The notes under the pieces are model-generated. The model worked only from the letters and a program-made list of their open reading frames with translations. It did no database searches and was not told where the DNA came from. A stretch of DNA of 41,787 nucleotides. It comes from Desulfogranum japonicum DSM 18378. GTDB lineage: Bacteria; Desulfobacterota; Desulfobulbia; Desulfobulbales; Desulfobulbaceae. Positions 1 through 8,503 of this stretch are shown here, piece after piece (positions within the stretch are counted from its first letter, which is position 1; each line of letters starts with the position of its first letter). A program made the translations under genes and the position numbers. The DNA lies in assembly GCF_000429945.1 (NCBI RefSeq), contig NZ_AUCV01000051.1:1-41787 (forward strand), in the 5' to 3' direction.

Positions 1-2
1 GA

Positions 3-512
3 TTTCATATGGAATTGACAAATCGTCTTGGCCGGTTCGACCTTGAGGTGGAACCAACGAAAACCAAAGTGATGGAGTTTGGTCGATTTGCTGTTCAAAA
101 TGCCGGCAGAAGGGGGAGAAAAGCAGAGACTTTTGATTTTCTCGGCTTTACCCATTTCTGTAGCACAAAACGGGATGGCAAAGGGTTTCGGATGAAACGG
201 GTAACAGCCCGCAAGAAGTTTATCGCTAAACTGAAGATCTTTAAAGACTGGCTGAAGAAAGCCAGGATCATGAAAACCAAAGATCTCTGGAAAACAGCTA
301 AAGCCAAATTGACAGGCCACTACAACTACTACGGTGTAACCGATAACTTTCCAGGAATTAAACGATTCTTTGAAGGAGTTAAGAAGCTGCTTTTTAAGTG
401 GCTGAACCGTAGGGGGAAGCGAAACTGTCTCAATTGGGAGAAGTTCAATATAATGCTGGAGCGATTTCCTTTACCGAAACCACGTATAATGGTCAGCATG
501 TTTGGCTTTTAG
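3..512 (+). CDS. ltrA: Group II intron reverse transcriptase/maturase, C-terminal part
   Basis: The reading frame is open from the window edge, so the N-terminus and the reverse transcriptase catalytic core lie upstream and out of view. What is visible is the end of the RT and the thumb/maturase part: a GLEVEPTKTKVMEFGRFA-like stretch, the FDFLGFTHF motif, basic helices and the HYNYYGV segment typical of bacterial group II intron proteins. The protein binds its intron RNA, helps it splice, and copies it into target DNA. A recognisable intron domain V lies 17 bases after the stop, as expected for an ORF in domain IV. Whether the whole intron is intact cannot be judged here. The internal ATG at 9 is not a real start. 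The family assignment is secure. Confidence 0.9.
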   Translation, partial: FHMELTNRLGRFDLEVEPTKTKVMEFGRFAVQNAGRRGRKAETFDFLGFTHFCSTKRDGKGFRMKRVTARKKFIAKLKIFKDWLKKARIMKTKDLWKTAKAKLTGHYNYYGVTDNFPGIKRFFEGVKKLLFKWLNRRGKRNCLNWEKFNIMLERFPLPKPRIMVSMFGF

Positions 513-529
513 TGAATTGATCGTGTGAG

Positions 530-562
530 GAGCCGTGTGCGTAAATAGCGCAAGCACGGTTC
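530..562 (+). ncRNA. Group II intron domain V (with domain VI region to about 597)
   Basis: The 33 bases fold as a canonical domain V. A 7-bp basal helix (GAGCCGU with ACGGUUC) carries the catalytic AGC triad, followed by a 2-base bulge (AG) and an upper helix UGCG/CGCA closed by a 7-base loop. A domain VI-like segment follows (GAG ... UACUC), with a candidate branch-point A near 590. By analogy with other bacterial introns, the 3' splice junction would fall near 596-598. The domain VI helix pairs less well than usual, so the exact end is inferred. Confidence 0.72.
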
Positions 563-597
563 TGAGAGGGGCCGGGGCCAACGGGTAATACTCTATA

Positions 598-910
598 GAC
601 AGGAGCTCATGACACGTAGTAGTCGCGTGCGACGAGGCGTCAAGTAAAAGTCAATGAAGTCCCTATCTATTGTTTGCCTGGAGAAACCGGTCTACTCGAC
701 TTTGACCAATAACTCAGCTTGATAATGAAAGAGTTCACCAACTCCGGCCGGTGTAACGGCTAGTTGTAAAGGGGGCGGATCTTTGCCTGGCTCTTGCCTG
801 GCATGTCCTTATTCTTTGACTTAACCTCTTCCTAAAGAAAAACAGCTCGTTAGCGTAGACTCCGGGTTGCTGACACTTCTTTCACTACATGCCACGCTCT
901 ATGACCCCGA
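598..910. other. Non-coding stretch after the intron
   Basis: About 310 bases with no credible ORF or tRNA fold. TCTACTCGAC at 691-700 resembles the 3' end of group II introns and may be the scar of a second intron copy. The heptamer TGCCTGG occurs three times between 675 and 802. Nothing else was recognised. Confidence 0.4.
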
Positions 911-1032
911 CAGTCCCTCCGGAAAAGTCTCCCGCTGGTCGCTTACCTCTTTGCACGATCGCGGTTTCCCGCATAGATAGCCTACCGGAGTTTTCGCTTG
1001 CCCAAATCTGAAGCACCTGTCGCCGGTTACAA
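911..1032 (+). repeat. Dispersed repeat family R, copy A
   Basis: This stretch matches the reverse complement of 17538-17690 almost throughout. The shared blocks include AGTCTCCCGCTGGTCGCTTA, CTCTTTGCAC, TTTCCCGCATAGATAGCCTA and GAAGCACCTGT, and end in a GGTTACAA-like terminus. A related terminal motif (GTGATCAGTTAC) lies just outside at 1074-1085. The element is non-coding and sits between the intron remnant and mobB. Its function is unknown; a non-autonomous mobile element or a structured repeat is possible. Confidence 0.75.
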
Positions 1033-1092
1033 TTCAGAACTTATTGAAATATAATATAGGTGTTGTCAACCCCGTGATCAGTTACAAGCAAA

Positions 1093-1707
1093 TCAGGCTA
1101 TGGCAAAAAACTGCAAGAGAAAATCAATGATTTGCTCTGGCTTATGCAGGTCCAGCCTGGGAACATCCATCGGCATATTGCTGTCCGTGACAACTGCGAG
1201 AAGGTTTGGATCGTAATATTCGCCGCGGCAGAGCAGGGTACTGCCTTGACCGTGGCGATGAATTTCAATTTTTGGTAGCCCGGCAGACTTGAATCCTTCG
1301 ACCAGGATTATGTCAACATCAGGAAAATATTCAGCCAACAATTCGTCAAGGGGTGGTGCCTGCTGCTGTTTTTTGACAAATGCCAGTTTGTTATCCGAAC
1401 AGACTAGCATATTGTCAGCCCCTGCCTGGGTGAAACGATAGCTGTCTTTTCCGGGATGGTCGATTTCAAAATTGGGAGGTCCATGCTTGACCGCCCCAAC
1501 TCTGTACCCCCGACTCTTTAACTCGGCGATCAGCTGTATAAGCAGGGTTGTTTTACCCGTCCCAGATCGGGCTATGAAGGCGACTGCAGGTGGATGCTTG
1601 CTGGCCGTGGCGGTTGCAGCTATGGAAGGAGAGATGTCTTTGAGCGGTGATATGTGCTGTGTTGTTGAATCGAATCTCTGATCTCTGCCATCATAAGAGT
1701 TGAGCAT
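1093..1707 (-). CDS. mobB: Molybdopterin-guanine dinucleotide biosynthesis adaptor MobB
   Basis: A 204-residue P-loop protein. The Walker A motif ARSGTGKTTL lies near residue 47. It is followed by the family signatures VGAVKHGP, a DSYRFTQAGAD segment and DIILVEGFKSAGLPKIEI, which are diagnostic of MobB. MobB binds GTP and assists MobA in attaching GMP to molybdopterin, giving the bis-MGD cofactor of enzymes such as formate dehydrogenase. About 40 residues precede the P-loop region, more than in typical MobB; no internal Met offers a shorter start, and AGGGG upstream of the ATG supports this one. It lies 108 bases after the fdhD-mobA fusion on the same strand, separated by a hairpin, so it may be co-transcribed or attenuated. 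It completes the cofactor-maturation part of the formate dehydrogenase block. Confidence 0.9.
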   Translation of the reverse strand: MLNSYDGRDQRFDSTTQHISPLKDISPSIAATATASKHPPAVAFIARSGTGKTTLLIQLIAELKSRGYRVGAVKHGPPNFEIDHPGKDSYRFTQAGADNMLVCSDNKLAFVKKQQQAPPLDELLAEYFPDVDIILVEGFKSAGLPKIEIHRHGQGSTLLCRGEYYDPNLLAVVTDSNMPMDVPRLDLHKPEQIIDFLLQFFAIA

Positions 1708-1763
1708 GTGTTGTCCCCTGCTGAATCGAAAGTGCGATGAATAAAATATCTGTCCAGGCCTGA

Positions 1764-1787
1764 GGTCAGACTGTTTACAGCCTGACC
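1764..1787 (-). terminator. Intergenic hairpin between fdhD-mobA and mobB
   Basis: Read on the minus strand this is a 10-bp stem (GGUCAGGCUG with CAGUCUGACC, one G-U pair) closed by a UAAA loop. No strong U tract follows, only TATTTT about 14 bases on. It could be a weak terminator, an attenuator or an RNA processing site between the two genes. Confidence 0.45.
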
Positions 1788-1815
1788 ACTATACGGCAGT
1801 TATCCAATATGCCTC

Positions 1816-3240
1816 TTACGTATTACTGACCTTACGCCGCTCAGGTTGGTCTGTATCAATCACTGTGCCGCGCAATCGATAATAATCTTCCGGCGTATTG
1901 ATGTTCTTGAACGTTTTTTCATCAGGGTCATGTCGGCGAATCGTGCTTGCCGGTAATTTCACCCGTTTTACCTTGTCAAAGAAGCTAATGATGCGTTTCT
2001 GGCCGGCATCGAGTACCTGTTCCATGGCTGGCAAACAACTCTTGCTATACAGTGCATGGAGCGGTTCGTGTCCGTTACTGCTATACGGAATCACCAGATC
2101 TCCTTGATCGCCATGGGCACAGATTTCTTTAACCACTGCAGGAGAGATGAACGGCATGTCGCAGGCAGCGACGAAGATTTTTTCGTTTCTGGCGTGGGTC
2201 AGTCCTGAGTGAAGCCCGGCAAGGGAACCCTGCGCGTAATACATATCAGGAACCTTGCGACAGGGAATTTCCTTATAGATATCCGGGGTATTGGTTACGA
2301 TGATAACTTCATTAAAGAGACTTTCCATTCGACGGTATACCTGGTCAATAAAGCGGGCACCGTCAAGGGGCAGCAGGGATTTGTTGCTTCCCATCCGGCG
2401 GCTTTCTCCACCGGCGAGTATAACCCCGGTAACATCGGTGATGCGTTCTTCTTCATTGCTCACAGACAGTTGATGCGGATGGGTGAATACATCCATGTTC
2501 TGTCCTCGGACATAGCCCACCAGGGTGATGCCAGCCTGTTCACAGAGAGTGATGGCCTTGTCGGTGGGTGATGTCCGTGATGCAACCAGGCCAACGCCAA
2601 GCCTGGCTGCTTTGGCTACCATTTCCGTTGAGATCCTGCCGGAGGTGACCAGCATTTTGTCCACCAGGTCAAGGTTGGTTACCATTGCTTCGCCAGCAAC
2701 TCGGTCAATGGTGTTATGGCGGCCGATATCTTCGGCATGCAGCAATAGCGATCCATCATAATCGCCTATTGCCGCTGAGTGGATACCGCCGTGGCTTCGG
2801 TAGTGTTCAGTAAGGTCGTTGAGCTCCTTCATCAATCGCAGGAGTGCACCGGTGGTATAATAGCGTGGCCTTTGTTTGTTCTGGTTGAGCAGGCTGGTTG
2901 GCAGATTATAGGCAATGCCTGTGCCGCAGCCCGAGGTAAGGGTTGGTTGTAACCGCTCTGGTAATTCGTCATTCAGGTGAATTTCGGCAAGACCATATTT
3001 TTCGCATACTTCAAGCAGTAAAATATCATCAAGCGTGTCGATAAAACCTTGGAGACGAAAAAAACCGGTCAGCAGGTAATTGAGCTGATGCGGGGAGCAG
3101 ACCAGGGTTGCCAAATCGTTCCCGTTTACCCGGAGGCGCAATGGATATTCGGTAACGGTGTGGCGTAGAAGCTGTTCACTGCGACCCTGTCTGACACGAA
3201 TTATTTGATGTGGGGTATTATTCTCCATGGGGTAGTCCAT
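1816..3240 (-). CDS. FdhD-MobA fusion: formate dehydrogenase sulfurtransferase and MGD synthase
   Basis: A 474-residue protein in which two normally separate maturation factors are joined. Residues about 1-262 match FdhD, which sulfurates the Mo/W-bisMGD cofactor of formate dehydrogenase. Its TSGCGTG motif (Cys105) aligns with the active-site loop, and conserved HAEDIGRHNTIDR and LVTSGRISTEMV blocks follow. Residues about 268-474 match MobA, with the nucleotide-binding signature GVILAGGESRRMGSNKSLL, a VAACDMPFISP segment and a C-terminal NINTPEDY motif. E. coli FdhD has a CxxC pair; here only one Cys is present in the loop, and the partner position is not Cys. The fusion sits directly downstream of the dehydrogenase genes and upstream of mobB, so it probably matures that enzyme. 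The start at 3240 has no close Shine-Dalgarno; a hairpin may bridge GAGGG to the start codon. Met5 is an alternative start. Confidence 0.92.
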   Translation of the reverse strand: MDYPMENNTPHQIIRVRQGRSEQLLRHTVTEYPLRLRVNGNDLATLVCSPHQLNYLLTGFFRLQGFIDTLDDILLLEVCEKYGLAEIHLNDELPERLQPTLTSGCGTGIAYNLPTSLLNQNKQRPRYYTTGALLRLMKELNDLTEHYRSHGGIHSAAIGDYDGSLLLHAEDIGRHNTIDRVAGEAMVTNLDLVDKMLVTSGRISTEMVAKAARLGVGLVASRTSPTDKAITLCEQAGITLVGYVRGQNMDVFTHPHQLSVSNEEERITDVTGVILAGGESRRMGSNKSLLPLDGARFIDQVYRRMESLFNEVIIVTNTPDIYKEIPCRKVPDMYYAQGSLAGLHSGLTHARNEKIFVAACDMPFISPAVVKEICAHGDQGDLVIPYSSNGHEPLHALYSKSCLPAMEQVLDAGQKRIISFFDKVKRVKLPASTIRRHDPDEKTFKNINTPEDYYRLRGTVIDTDQPERRKVSNT

Positions 3241-3241
3241 T

Positions 3242-3272
3242 GGAAATGAGTTTATGCCAGGTAGGCATTTCC
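3242..3272 (-). promoter_or_regulatory. Leader hairpin next to the fdhD-mobA start codon
   Basis: In the mRNA, GGAAATG (3272-3266) can pair with CATTTCC (3248-3242), one base before the AUG. A competing inner stem, ATGCC with GGCAT (3268-3264 and 3258-3254), shares bases with it. The only good Shine-Dalgarno (GAGGG) lies just upstream of the outer stem, so folding would bring it close to the AUG. A perfect palindrome ATACGCGTAT lies at 3292-3301. A regulatory role is inferred. Confidence 0.35.
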
Positions 3273-3326
3273 CTCAATGAACCCGAATTTCATACGCGTA
3301 TATTTGCAGTAGAAATAGGGGGTAAT

Positions 3327-3358
3327 CAACCGCCGTCTCTTGGTGAAAACGGCGGTTG
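3327..3358 (-). terminator. Stem-loop after the formate dehydrogenase structural genes
   Basis: A perfect 10-bp stem (CAACCGCCGT with ACGGCGGTTG) and a 12-base loop, 27 bases past the stop of the membrane subunit. No long U tract follows on the minus strand, so it may be a partial terminator or an mRNA-stabilising structure that lowers expression of the accessory genes downstream. Confidence 0.55.
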
Positions 3359-3385
3359 TGAGGGTGCTCTAACCCGGATTACGGG

Positions 3386-4609
3386 CTAACTGATACTGGT
3401 AACAGCTTCGCTTTGCGATGCACCTTTTGGTTTGTCGGGATTGATCTTACCGAATGAATCGGGGATAGAATAATCGACGGTCTCAGGATGATGCTCAAAG
3501 ATCGGAAAGTATTTGGCGATCAGTACGAAGAACAGGATATGGGCAGTAATGATGCCGATGGTTACCAGTGACTCAATAAGCGACGGGTAATAGACATGAC
3601 TTGCGTCCATCATGCCGAACATCGAGACGTTGAAACGATTGAGAATCAAACCACAGACAACCAGCAGCGCAGCAGTTACCCGGAGGGTGTCGCTGTTGCG
3701 GACGTCCTTGAACATGAACATGCAGCAGGGCAGAACAAAACCCAGGATAAACTCAGTATAAAATAATATGGTCAGAATGCCGTTATCGAACAGTGGCCTT
3801 TCCGAAAGTACCACCAGGCTGTAAATGCGCAGCCCAATGTAGAGACTGAGTGTCCAGGGCAGAATTTTTGCCAGGGTACGCAGTAACGGCCCTTCATTTG
3901 GCTGGCCCATCCATTTATGGGTGGCGGTTGCTTCCACAATGATAATACACATACCTGTGCAGATGGCGCTGACATAGAAAAGCAGCGGCAACAGCGGATT
4001 GTACCAGAGGTTGTGGAGCTTATCGACTGCGATCAGGAAAAACGTACCCAGTGAAGATTGATGCAGTGTGGAAATGGATGCTGCAAGGATAACCAGAGGC
4101 ATCTCGAGCCAACGCAGGATTCGTAGCGGAATATTCCAACCAAATTTCTCTGCCACCGGCGAGAGGAATTCGAGGAAGAGTACCGTGGTATAGGCCATAA
4201 CACACATGGAAACCTCAAACATAGGCGAGTGCAGGTTCCAGTAACGCAGCACGTGCCAGCCTTTGTGTGGTTGTCCCAGGTCAAGGAGCAGGCCGACACA
4301 GACCAGTGAGTAGCCAAGAAACCCGGTGACAATCGCAGGACGTACCAACGGCTCAAGCTTTTTTATGTGAAAACAGTGGGTAATAGCGCCCAGGGTAAAA
4401 GCCCCGGCTGCCAATGGTACTGCCGTAACAACGTCAAAAGAAACCCACAACCCCCATGGATAGGTATCATCCAGATTGGTGGTTGCTCCCAGCCCAAATA
4501 TAAAACGGGTCACAGCGGCAGCCGCTCCTAAGGCCACCAGGAAAATCATGAATTTGATAAACCAGTGGTATGCCTTGACTTCCTTAACAACTCTTTGAGT
4601 AGCGGTCAT
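3386..4609 (-). CDS. NrfD/HybB-type membrane subunit of formate dehydrogenase
   Basis: A 407-residue integral membrane protein with about ten hydrophobic segments and a soluble C-terminal tail. It resembles the NrfD/PsrC/HybB family, in particular the hydrogenase-2 HybB type, with features such as WGLWVSFDVVTAVPLAAGAF, LLLDLGQPHKGWHVL and HSPMFEVSMCVM. Such subunits anchor periplasmic iron-sulfur oxidoreductases and pass electrons to or from quinone without haem. Here it replaces the cytochrome b (FdnI) found in the E. coli enzyme. It starts 2 bases after the ferredoxin-subunit stop, so the two are translationally coupled. The predicted route is formate (periplasm), then FeS subunit, then menaquinone through this protein. 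Confidence 0.88.
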   Translation of the reverse strand: MTATQRVVKEVKAYHWFIKFMIFLVALGAAAAVTRFIFGLGATTNLDDTYPWGLWVSFDVVTAVPLAAGAFTLGAITHCFHIKKLEPLVRPAIVTGFLGYSLVCVGLLLDLGQPHKGWHVLRYWNLHSPMFEVSMCVMAYTTVLFLEFLSPVAEKFGWNIPLRILRWLEMPLVILAASISTLHQSSLGTFFLIAVDKLHNLWYNPLLPLLFYVSAICTGMCIIIVEATATHKWMGQPNEGPLLRTLAKILPWTLSLYIGLRIYSLVVLSERPLFDNGILTILFYTEFILGFVLPCCMFMFKDVRNSDTLRVTAALLVVCGLILNRFNVSMFGMMDASHVYYPSLIESLVTIGIITAHILFFVLIAKYFPIFEHHPETVDYSIPDSFGKINPDKPKGASQSEAVTSIS

Positions 4610-4611
4610 CT

Positions 4612-5451
4612 TTACTCCTCCTTCTCTTCAGCAGGAGTATGTGCCTGCTCGCTGGTTGCATTTTGATTCATCAGACGTTCACGACGGTGATTTATCCAGG
4701 AGAGAGCGGAAAGCGTACCACCCACGGCAAGGAAAGAAGCCGGGACAAAACGCAGCGCCTGCCAGGTGTAATCCGGTAAAGGCCGCTGGGTAACATCTTT
4801 GAAGCCCAGTTCATCAAAGGGCAGGTTGGTCAGGTAGAGAACCGAGGTACCGCCCGCTTCATGCAGACCGTAGATTTTTTTGATATACTTGTCCGGATGA
4901 TTTGCGAGTCGTTCTTTGGCAATCTTGACCATCTCATCACGGGGGCCATATTCGATCGCGGTGGGGCAGGCAGTGGCGCAGGCAGGTTTTAACCCTTCCT
5001 TGACCCGGCTGTAACAACCTGTGCACTTTCTAACCAGTGGCAGCCCTTTGCTCCATTCATATTTGGGAACACCGAAAGGGCAGGCAACCATGCAAAAACG
5101 GCAACCGATGCAGCGGTCTGCTTTGTAGATGACCGGGCCTTCCGGCGTCTTTTCAAAAGCACCAACCGGGCAAACCGAAGCACAGGCCGGATCGTCGCAG
5201 TGCATGCACATCTCTTTGTAGAACGCAAACTCGTTCTCACCGTTTTTCTGGTAATCGCGGAATTTGATACGGGTGAAGGTATACTCCGACATTGCCGGAG
5301 GATTCTGGTATCCCTCACCGCTGAAAAATTCCGTCTCTTCCGCCTCCAGCTGATTCCATTGCTTGCAGGCAACCTGGCAACCGCGACAACCTGTACATTT
5401 GGTCAGGTCAATTAAAAAGGTATTCTGCTTCGGGTTATGATTCGCACTCAT
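4612..5451 (-). CDS. Formate dehydrogenase iron-sulfur (beta) subunit
   Basis: A 279-residue ferredoxin-type electron transfer subunit of the FdnH/HybA/NrfC class. Four cysteine groups fit four [4Fe-4S] clusters: CTGCRGCQVACK near residues 18-29, CMHCDDPACASVCPVG, CIGCRFCMVACPFG, and CTGCYSR with CATACP. A single hydrophobic segment near residues 233-250 (FVPASFLAVGGTLSALSWI) can anchor it in the membrane, as in FdnH. It carries no signal peptide of its own, so export would be by hitch-hiking with the Tat-bearing catalytic subunit. Its ATG overlaps the stop of the catalytic subunit by 4 bases (ATGA), showing translational coupling. It links the molybdenum or tungsten site to the NrfD-like subunit. 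Confidence 0.92.
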   Translation of the reverse strand: MSANHNPKQNTFLIDLTKCTGCRGCQVACKQWNQLEAEETEFFSGEGYQNPPAMSEYTFTRIKFRDYQKNGENEFAFYKEMCMHCDDPACASVCPVGAFEKTPEGPVIYKADRCIGCRFCMVACPFGVPKYEWSKGLPLVRKCTGCYSRVKEGLKPACATACPTAIEYGPRDEMVKIAKERLANHPDKYIKKIYGLHEAGGTSVLYLTNLPFDELGFKDVTQRPLPDYTWQALRFVPASFLAVGGTLSALSWINHRRERLMNQNATSEQAHTPAEEKEE

Positions 5452-8400
5452 GAGTTGATACCTCCTTTTTCGATATTGCAGAGGAAGGCTTTAAACTCCG
5501 GAATAGTGGTATTGGCGCAGCCAACCGCAGCGGTAAGCGTGTTGGCCGTACCGCCGGTAGCCAGACCGTTGAAACCGAAATGCCATGGCATTCCAACCTG
5601 TTCGACCAGTTTTCCCTGCACACGGAGTGGCTTGATTCGTTCGGTAACCAGAACCCGGGCCTCGATTTGGCCACGTTCTGAGCTGATGGTAACCATATCC
5701 CCGTTTTTCAGACTCTTGGATTCAGCCAGTTCTTCGCTGATTTCGACAAACATGTCCGGAACCAATTCAACCAGCCATGGCAGGTTGCGGGTCATGGCAC
5801 CTGCCTGCCAATGTTCGGAGACGCGATATGTCGTACCGACGTAGGGGTATTTGCCGCTGTTATTTATTTTTCCGGGAATAGCGACCGCAGGGTTACATTG
5901 CTGCGAGGTCATGGCATTGGCAACCGGACTTTCCATCGGTTCGTAATGTTCAGGTAACGGACCGTCGGCAAGACCTGCCGCAAACAATCTGCCATATCCT
6001 TCGGGAATCATGATAAAGGGTGACTTGGTTTCGTCCTCATTCATCGGTACCCAACCGCCATCAGGCACATCTCCTTCCCATTTTCGGGTCATACTATTCC
6101 AGCTGATAATCGGTTTCTTAGGATTCCAGGGACGTCCCTGAAGGTCAACCGAAGCACGGTTGTAGAGAACGCGACGGTTGACCGGCCAGCACCATGCCCA
6201 GTTAGGATAGAAACCCATACCGGTGGGATCTTCCTTACCCCGTCGCTGCATCATGTTGCCCTCTTCGGTGTAGGAGTTGCAATACAGCCAGTTGCCGCTG
6301 GTGGTCGATCCGTCAGCCTGCAGGTAGGCAAAACTGGGCACCTGCTCTCCTTTTTTAAAGGCCTTGCCCTTGATCACCACATCGCGGGTGAACCGGCCGT
6401 TGCATTCGCGAGCGACCAGATCAATGTCAGGTTCATGGCCGTCACCGTAATTCCAGGCCAGGTCAACAATGGGCTCGGGAAAGACACCATCCTCCTGGTA
6501 AAGCTTTTTCAGGTGGGTAACCCACTGGTGAACGATAAAGGCATCGCTCTCAGCGTGTCCCGGAGGATTTACCGCTTTATAACGCCATTGAGTCCAGCGT
6601 CCTGAGTTGGAGATGGAACCTTCCTTTTCCACAGAGGAGGCTGCTGGCAGCAGGAATACCTCGGTATCGATGCTTTTCGGATCAACACCCGGACGCTTCC
6701 AGAAAACAGAGCTCTCTGTCTCCCAGAGGTCAACGGCTACGAGCCATTTGAGCTTATCCATTCCAGAGGCAATGGCATTGACATCCGGTCCACCGACAAT
6801 GGGATTGGTTCCCATGAACACCATGCCTTCAAAGCCACCGTTCTGCAGTCGTTCCATTAAGCGGATATAGGAATAGTTACCGCTTCTTTTTGGCAGGTAG
6901 TCGTAGCAGAAGTCATTCTGTTCCGTGGCAGCTTCACCCCAGTAAGCCTTCAACAGGCTGGTCATATATTTTGGAGTATTGCTCCACCAGTTGGCGCTCT
7001 GGGGATCATTGGTTTTTGGCGTCCATTTTTCGTTATACGCTGCCAGGTTCACATTATCATAGGTCGGCACCTTCAGGTAGCCGGGCAGGATGTGATAGAG
7101 AATTGCGTAATCGGTTGATCCCTGCACGTTTGACTCGCCACGCAGAGCGTTGATCCCGCCACCGGCCATGCCGATGTTACCGAGAAGCAACTGCAACATG
7201 GCATAGGAACGTACGTTTTGGGTGCCGTAGGTGTGCTGGGTAGTACCCATTGCGTACATGACGGTTGCCACCTTGTCCGCTTTGTGGGTTGAAGCAATGG
7301 TGCGCGCCACTTCCATGTAGCTCTGTATTTCAGTACCGGTAATCTCACAGACCTTTTCCGGAGTGTAGCGGGCATAGTGTTTTTTCATCAGCTGATAGAC
7401 ACTACGGGGATGCTCAAGAGTGTCATCACGTTTGGGCATACCGTTGTCATTCAGCTGGTAGGCCCAGCTTTCTTTGTTGTAGCTGAAATTTTCTGGATCA
7501 TAGCCTGAAAAAAGGCCATCATTGAAATCAAAATCTTCACTGACAAGGAACGCAGCATTGGTGTAATGAACCACGTACTCCTTTTGAATCAGATCATTGG
7601 TGAGCAGATAATTTATCAGCCCCCCCATAAAGGCGATATCGGTGCCCGGGCGCAGCTGGGCGTAGATGTCTGCCTTGGATGAGGTTCTGGTATAACGCGG
7701 GTCAACGGAGATCAGCTTGGCGCCATTATCCATTGCCTTTTCCACGTATTTAAAAGAAACAGGATGATTTTCTGCAGGATTTGAACCGATGCACACGATA
7801 ACATCGGCGTGCTGGATATCAATCCAGTGATTGGTCATTGCTCCACGACCGAACGATGCCGCCAGACCGGCGACAGTAGCGCTGTGTCATATTCGAGCTT
7901 GATGTTCCAGGTAGCCGACCCCCATTGCCCGTGCAAATTTACCCAGCAGATAACACTCCTCATTGTCCAGAGCTGCAGCACCGAGCATTGCCATCCCGTC
8001 GTTACGGTTAACCGTATACGTTGTACCGTTGATCTCTTCTTCAGTAACAAAGTTACGGTCGCGGGTTTCTTTCATTAGCTTGGCCATACGCTGCATGGCC
8101 CAATCCCAGGATTTTTCTTCCCATTTGTCACTGCCTGGAGCACGATACTGCACCTTGTCCAGGCGACGTTCGTTGTTTGCCACCTGAAACAGGGCGCTGC
8201 CCTTGGAGCAGAGTGAGCCCTGATTGATCGGGTGCTCGGTATCTCCCTCGATGTTCACGATTTTACCGTTTTTGGTATGGACTATCATGCCACATCCCAC
8301 TGCACAGTATGGACAGACGGTGGTGCTGGTCTGCAAGCCTTTGGTGCGCATTTCCGGTGAATCAACACCAGCTTCACTTTGCTTGCCTGTCAGAGCAACA

Positions 8401-8453
8401 GCACCGGCAGTCAGGCAACTGCCTTTAATAAAATTGCGTCTCGATATTCCCAT
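5448..8453 (-). CDS. fdhG: Selenocysteine formate dehydrogenase, catalytic (alpha) subunit
   Basis: A 1001-residue selenoprotein when the in-frame UGA at 7889-7887 is read as selenocysteine (residue 189). Around it the protein reads EHQARI-U-HSATVAGL, continuing into FGRGAMTNHW, the same context as Sec196 of E. coli FdnG. Without this recoding the gene would look like two ORFs. The N-terminus has a Tat signal (SRRNFIKG), so the enzyme is exported folded to the periplasm. A [4Fe-4S] motif CPYCAVGC...CSKG follows, then the molybdopterin oxidoreductase domains and a C-terminal dinucleotide-binding domain. It oxidises formate to CO2. The start at 8453 was preferred over the one seven codons upstream because AAGGAGAGGGAAGC precedes it. 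It heads the fdh cluster behind a sigma-54 promoter. Confidence 0.95.
7858..7889 (-). ncRNA. Bacterial SECIS element with Sec UGA codon
   Basis: The UGA is at 7889-7887 on the minus strand. Fifteen to thirty-one bases downstream of its start, GUCGCC and GGCGGC form a 6-bp stem (one G-U pair) around the apical loop GGUCU, matching the GGUCU-type loop of E. coli fdhF and fdnG SECIS hairpins bound by SelB. It lies inside the coding sequence at the expected distance. Confidence 0.88.
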
Positions 8454-8503
8454 GCTTCCCTCTCCTTGAATCAAATTTTTTTATAAAAACTTTGAATGTC
8501 ATG

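Noticed and set aside
3241-3385. Molybdenum cofactor riboswitch before fdhD-mobA
   Set aside because: Hairpins are present but the conserved core of the Moco motif was not recognised.
7838-7889. Apparent frameshift or nonsense mutation splitting the formate dehydrogenase gene
   Set aside because: The break is a single in-frame UGA at the conserved Sec position with a SECIS-type hairpin after it.
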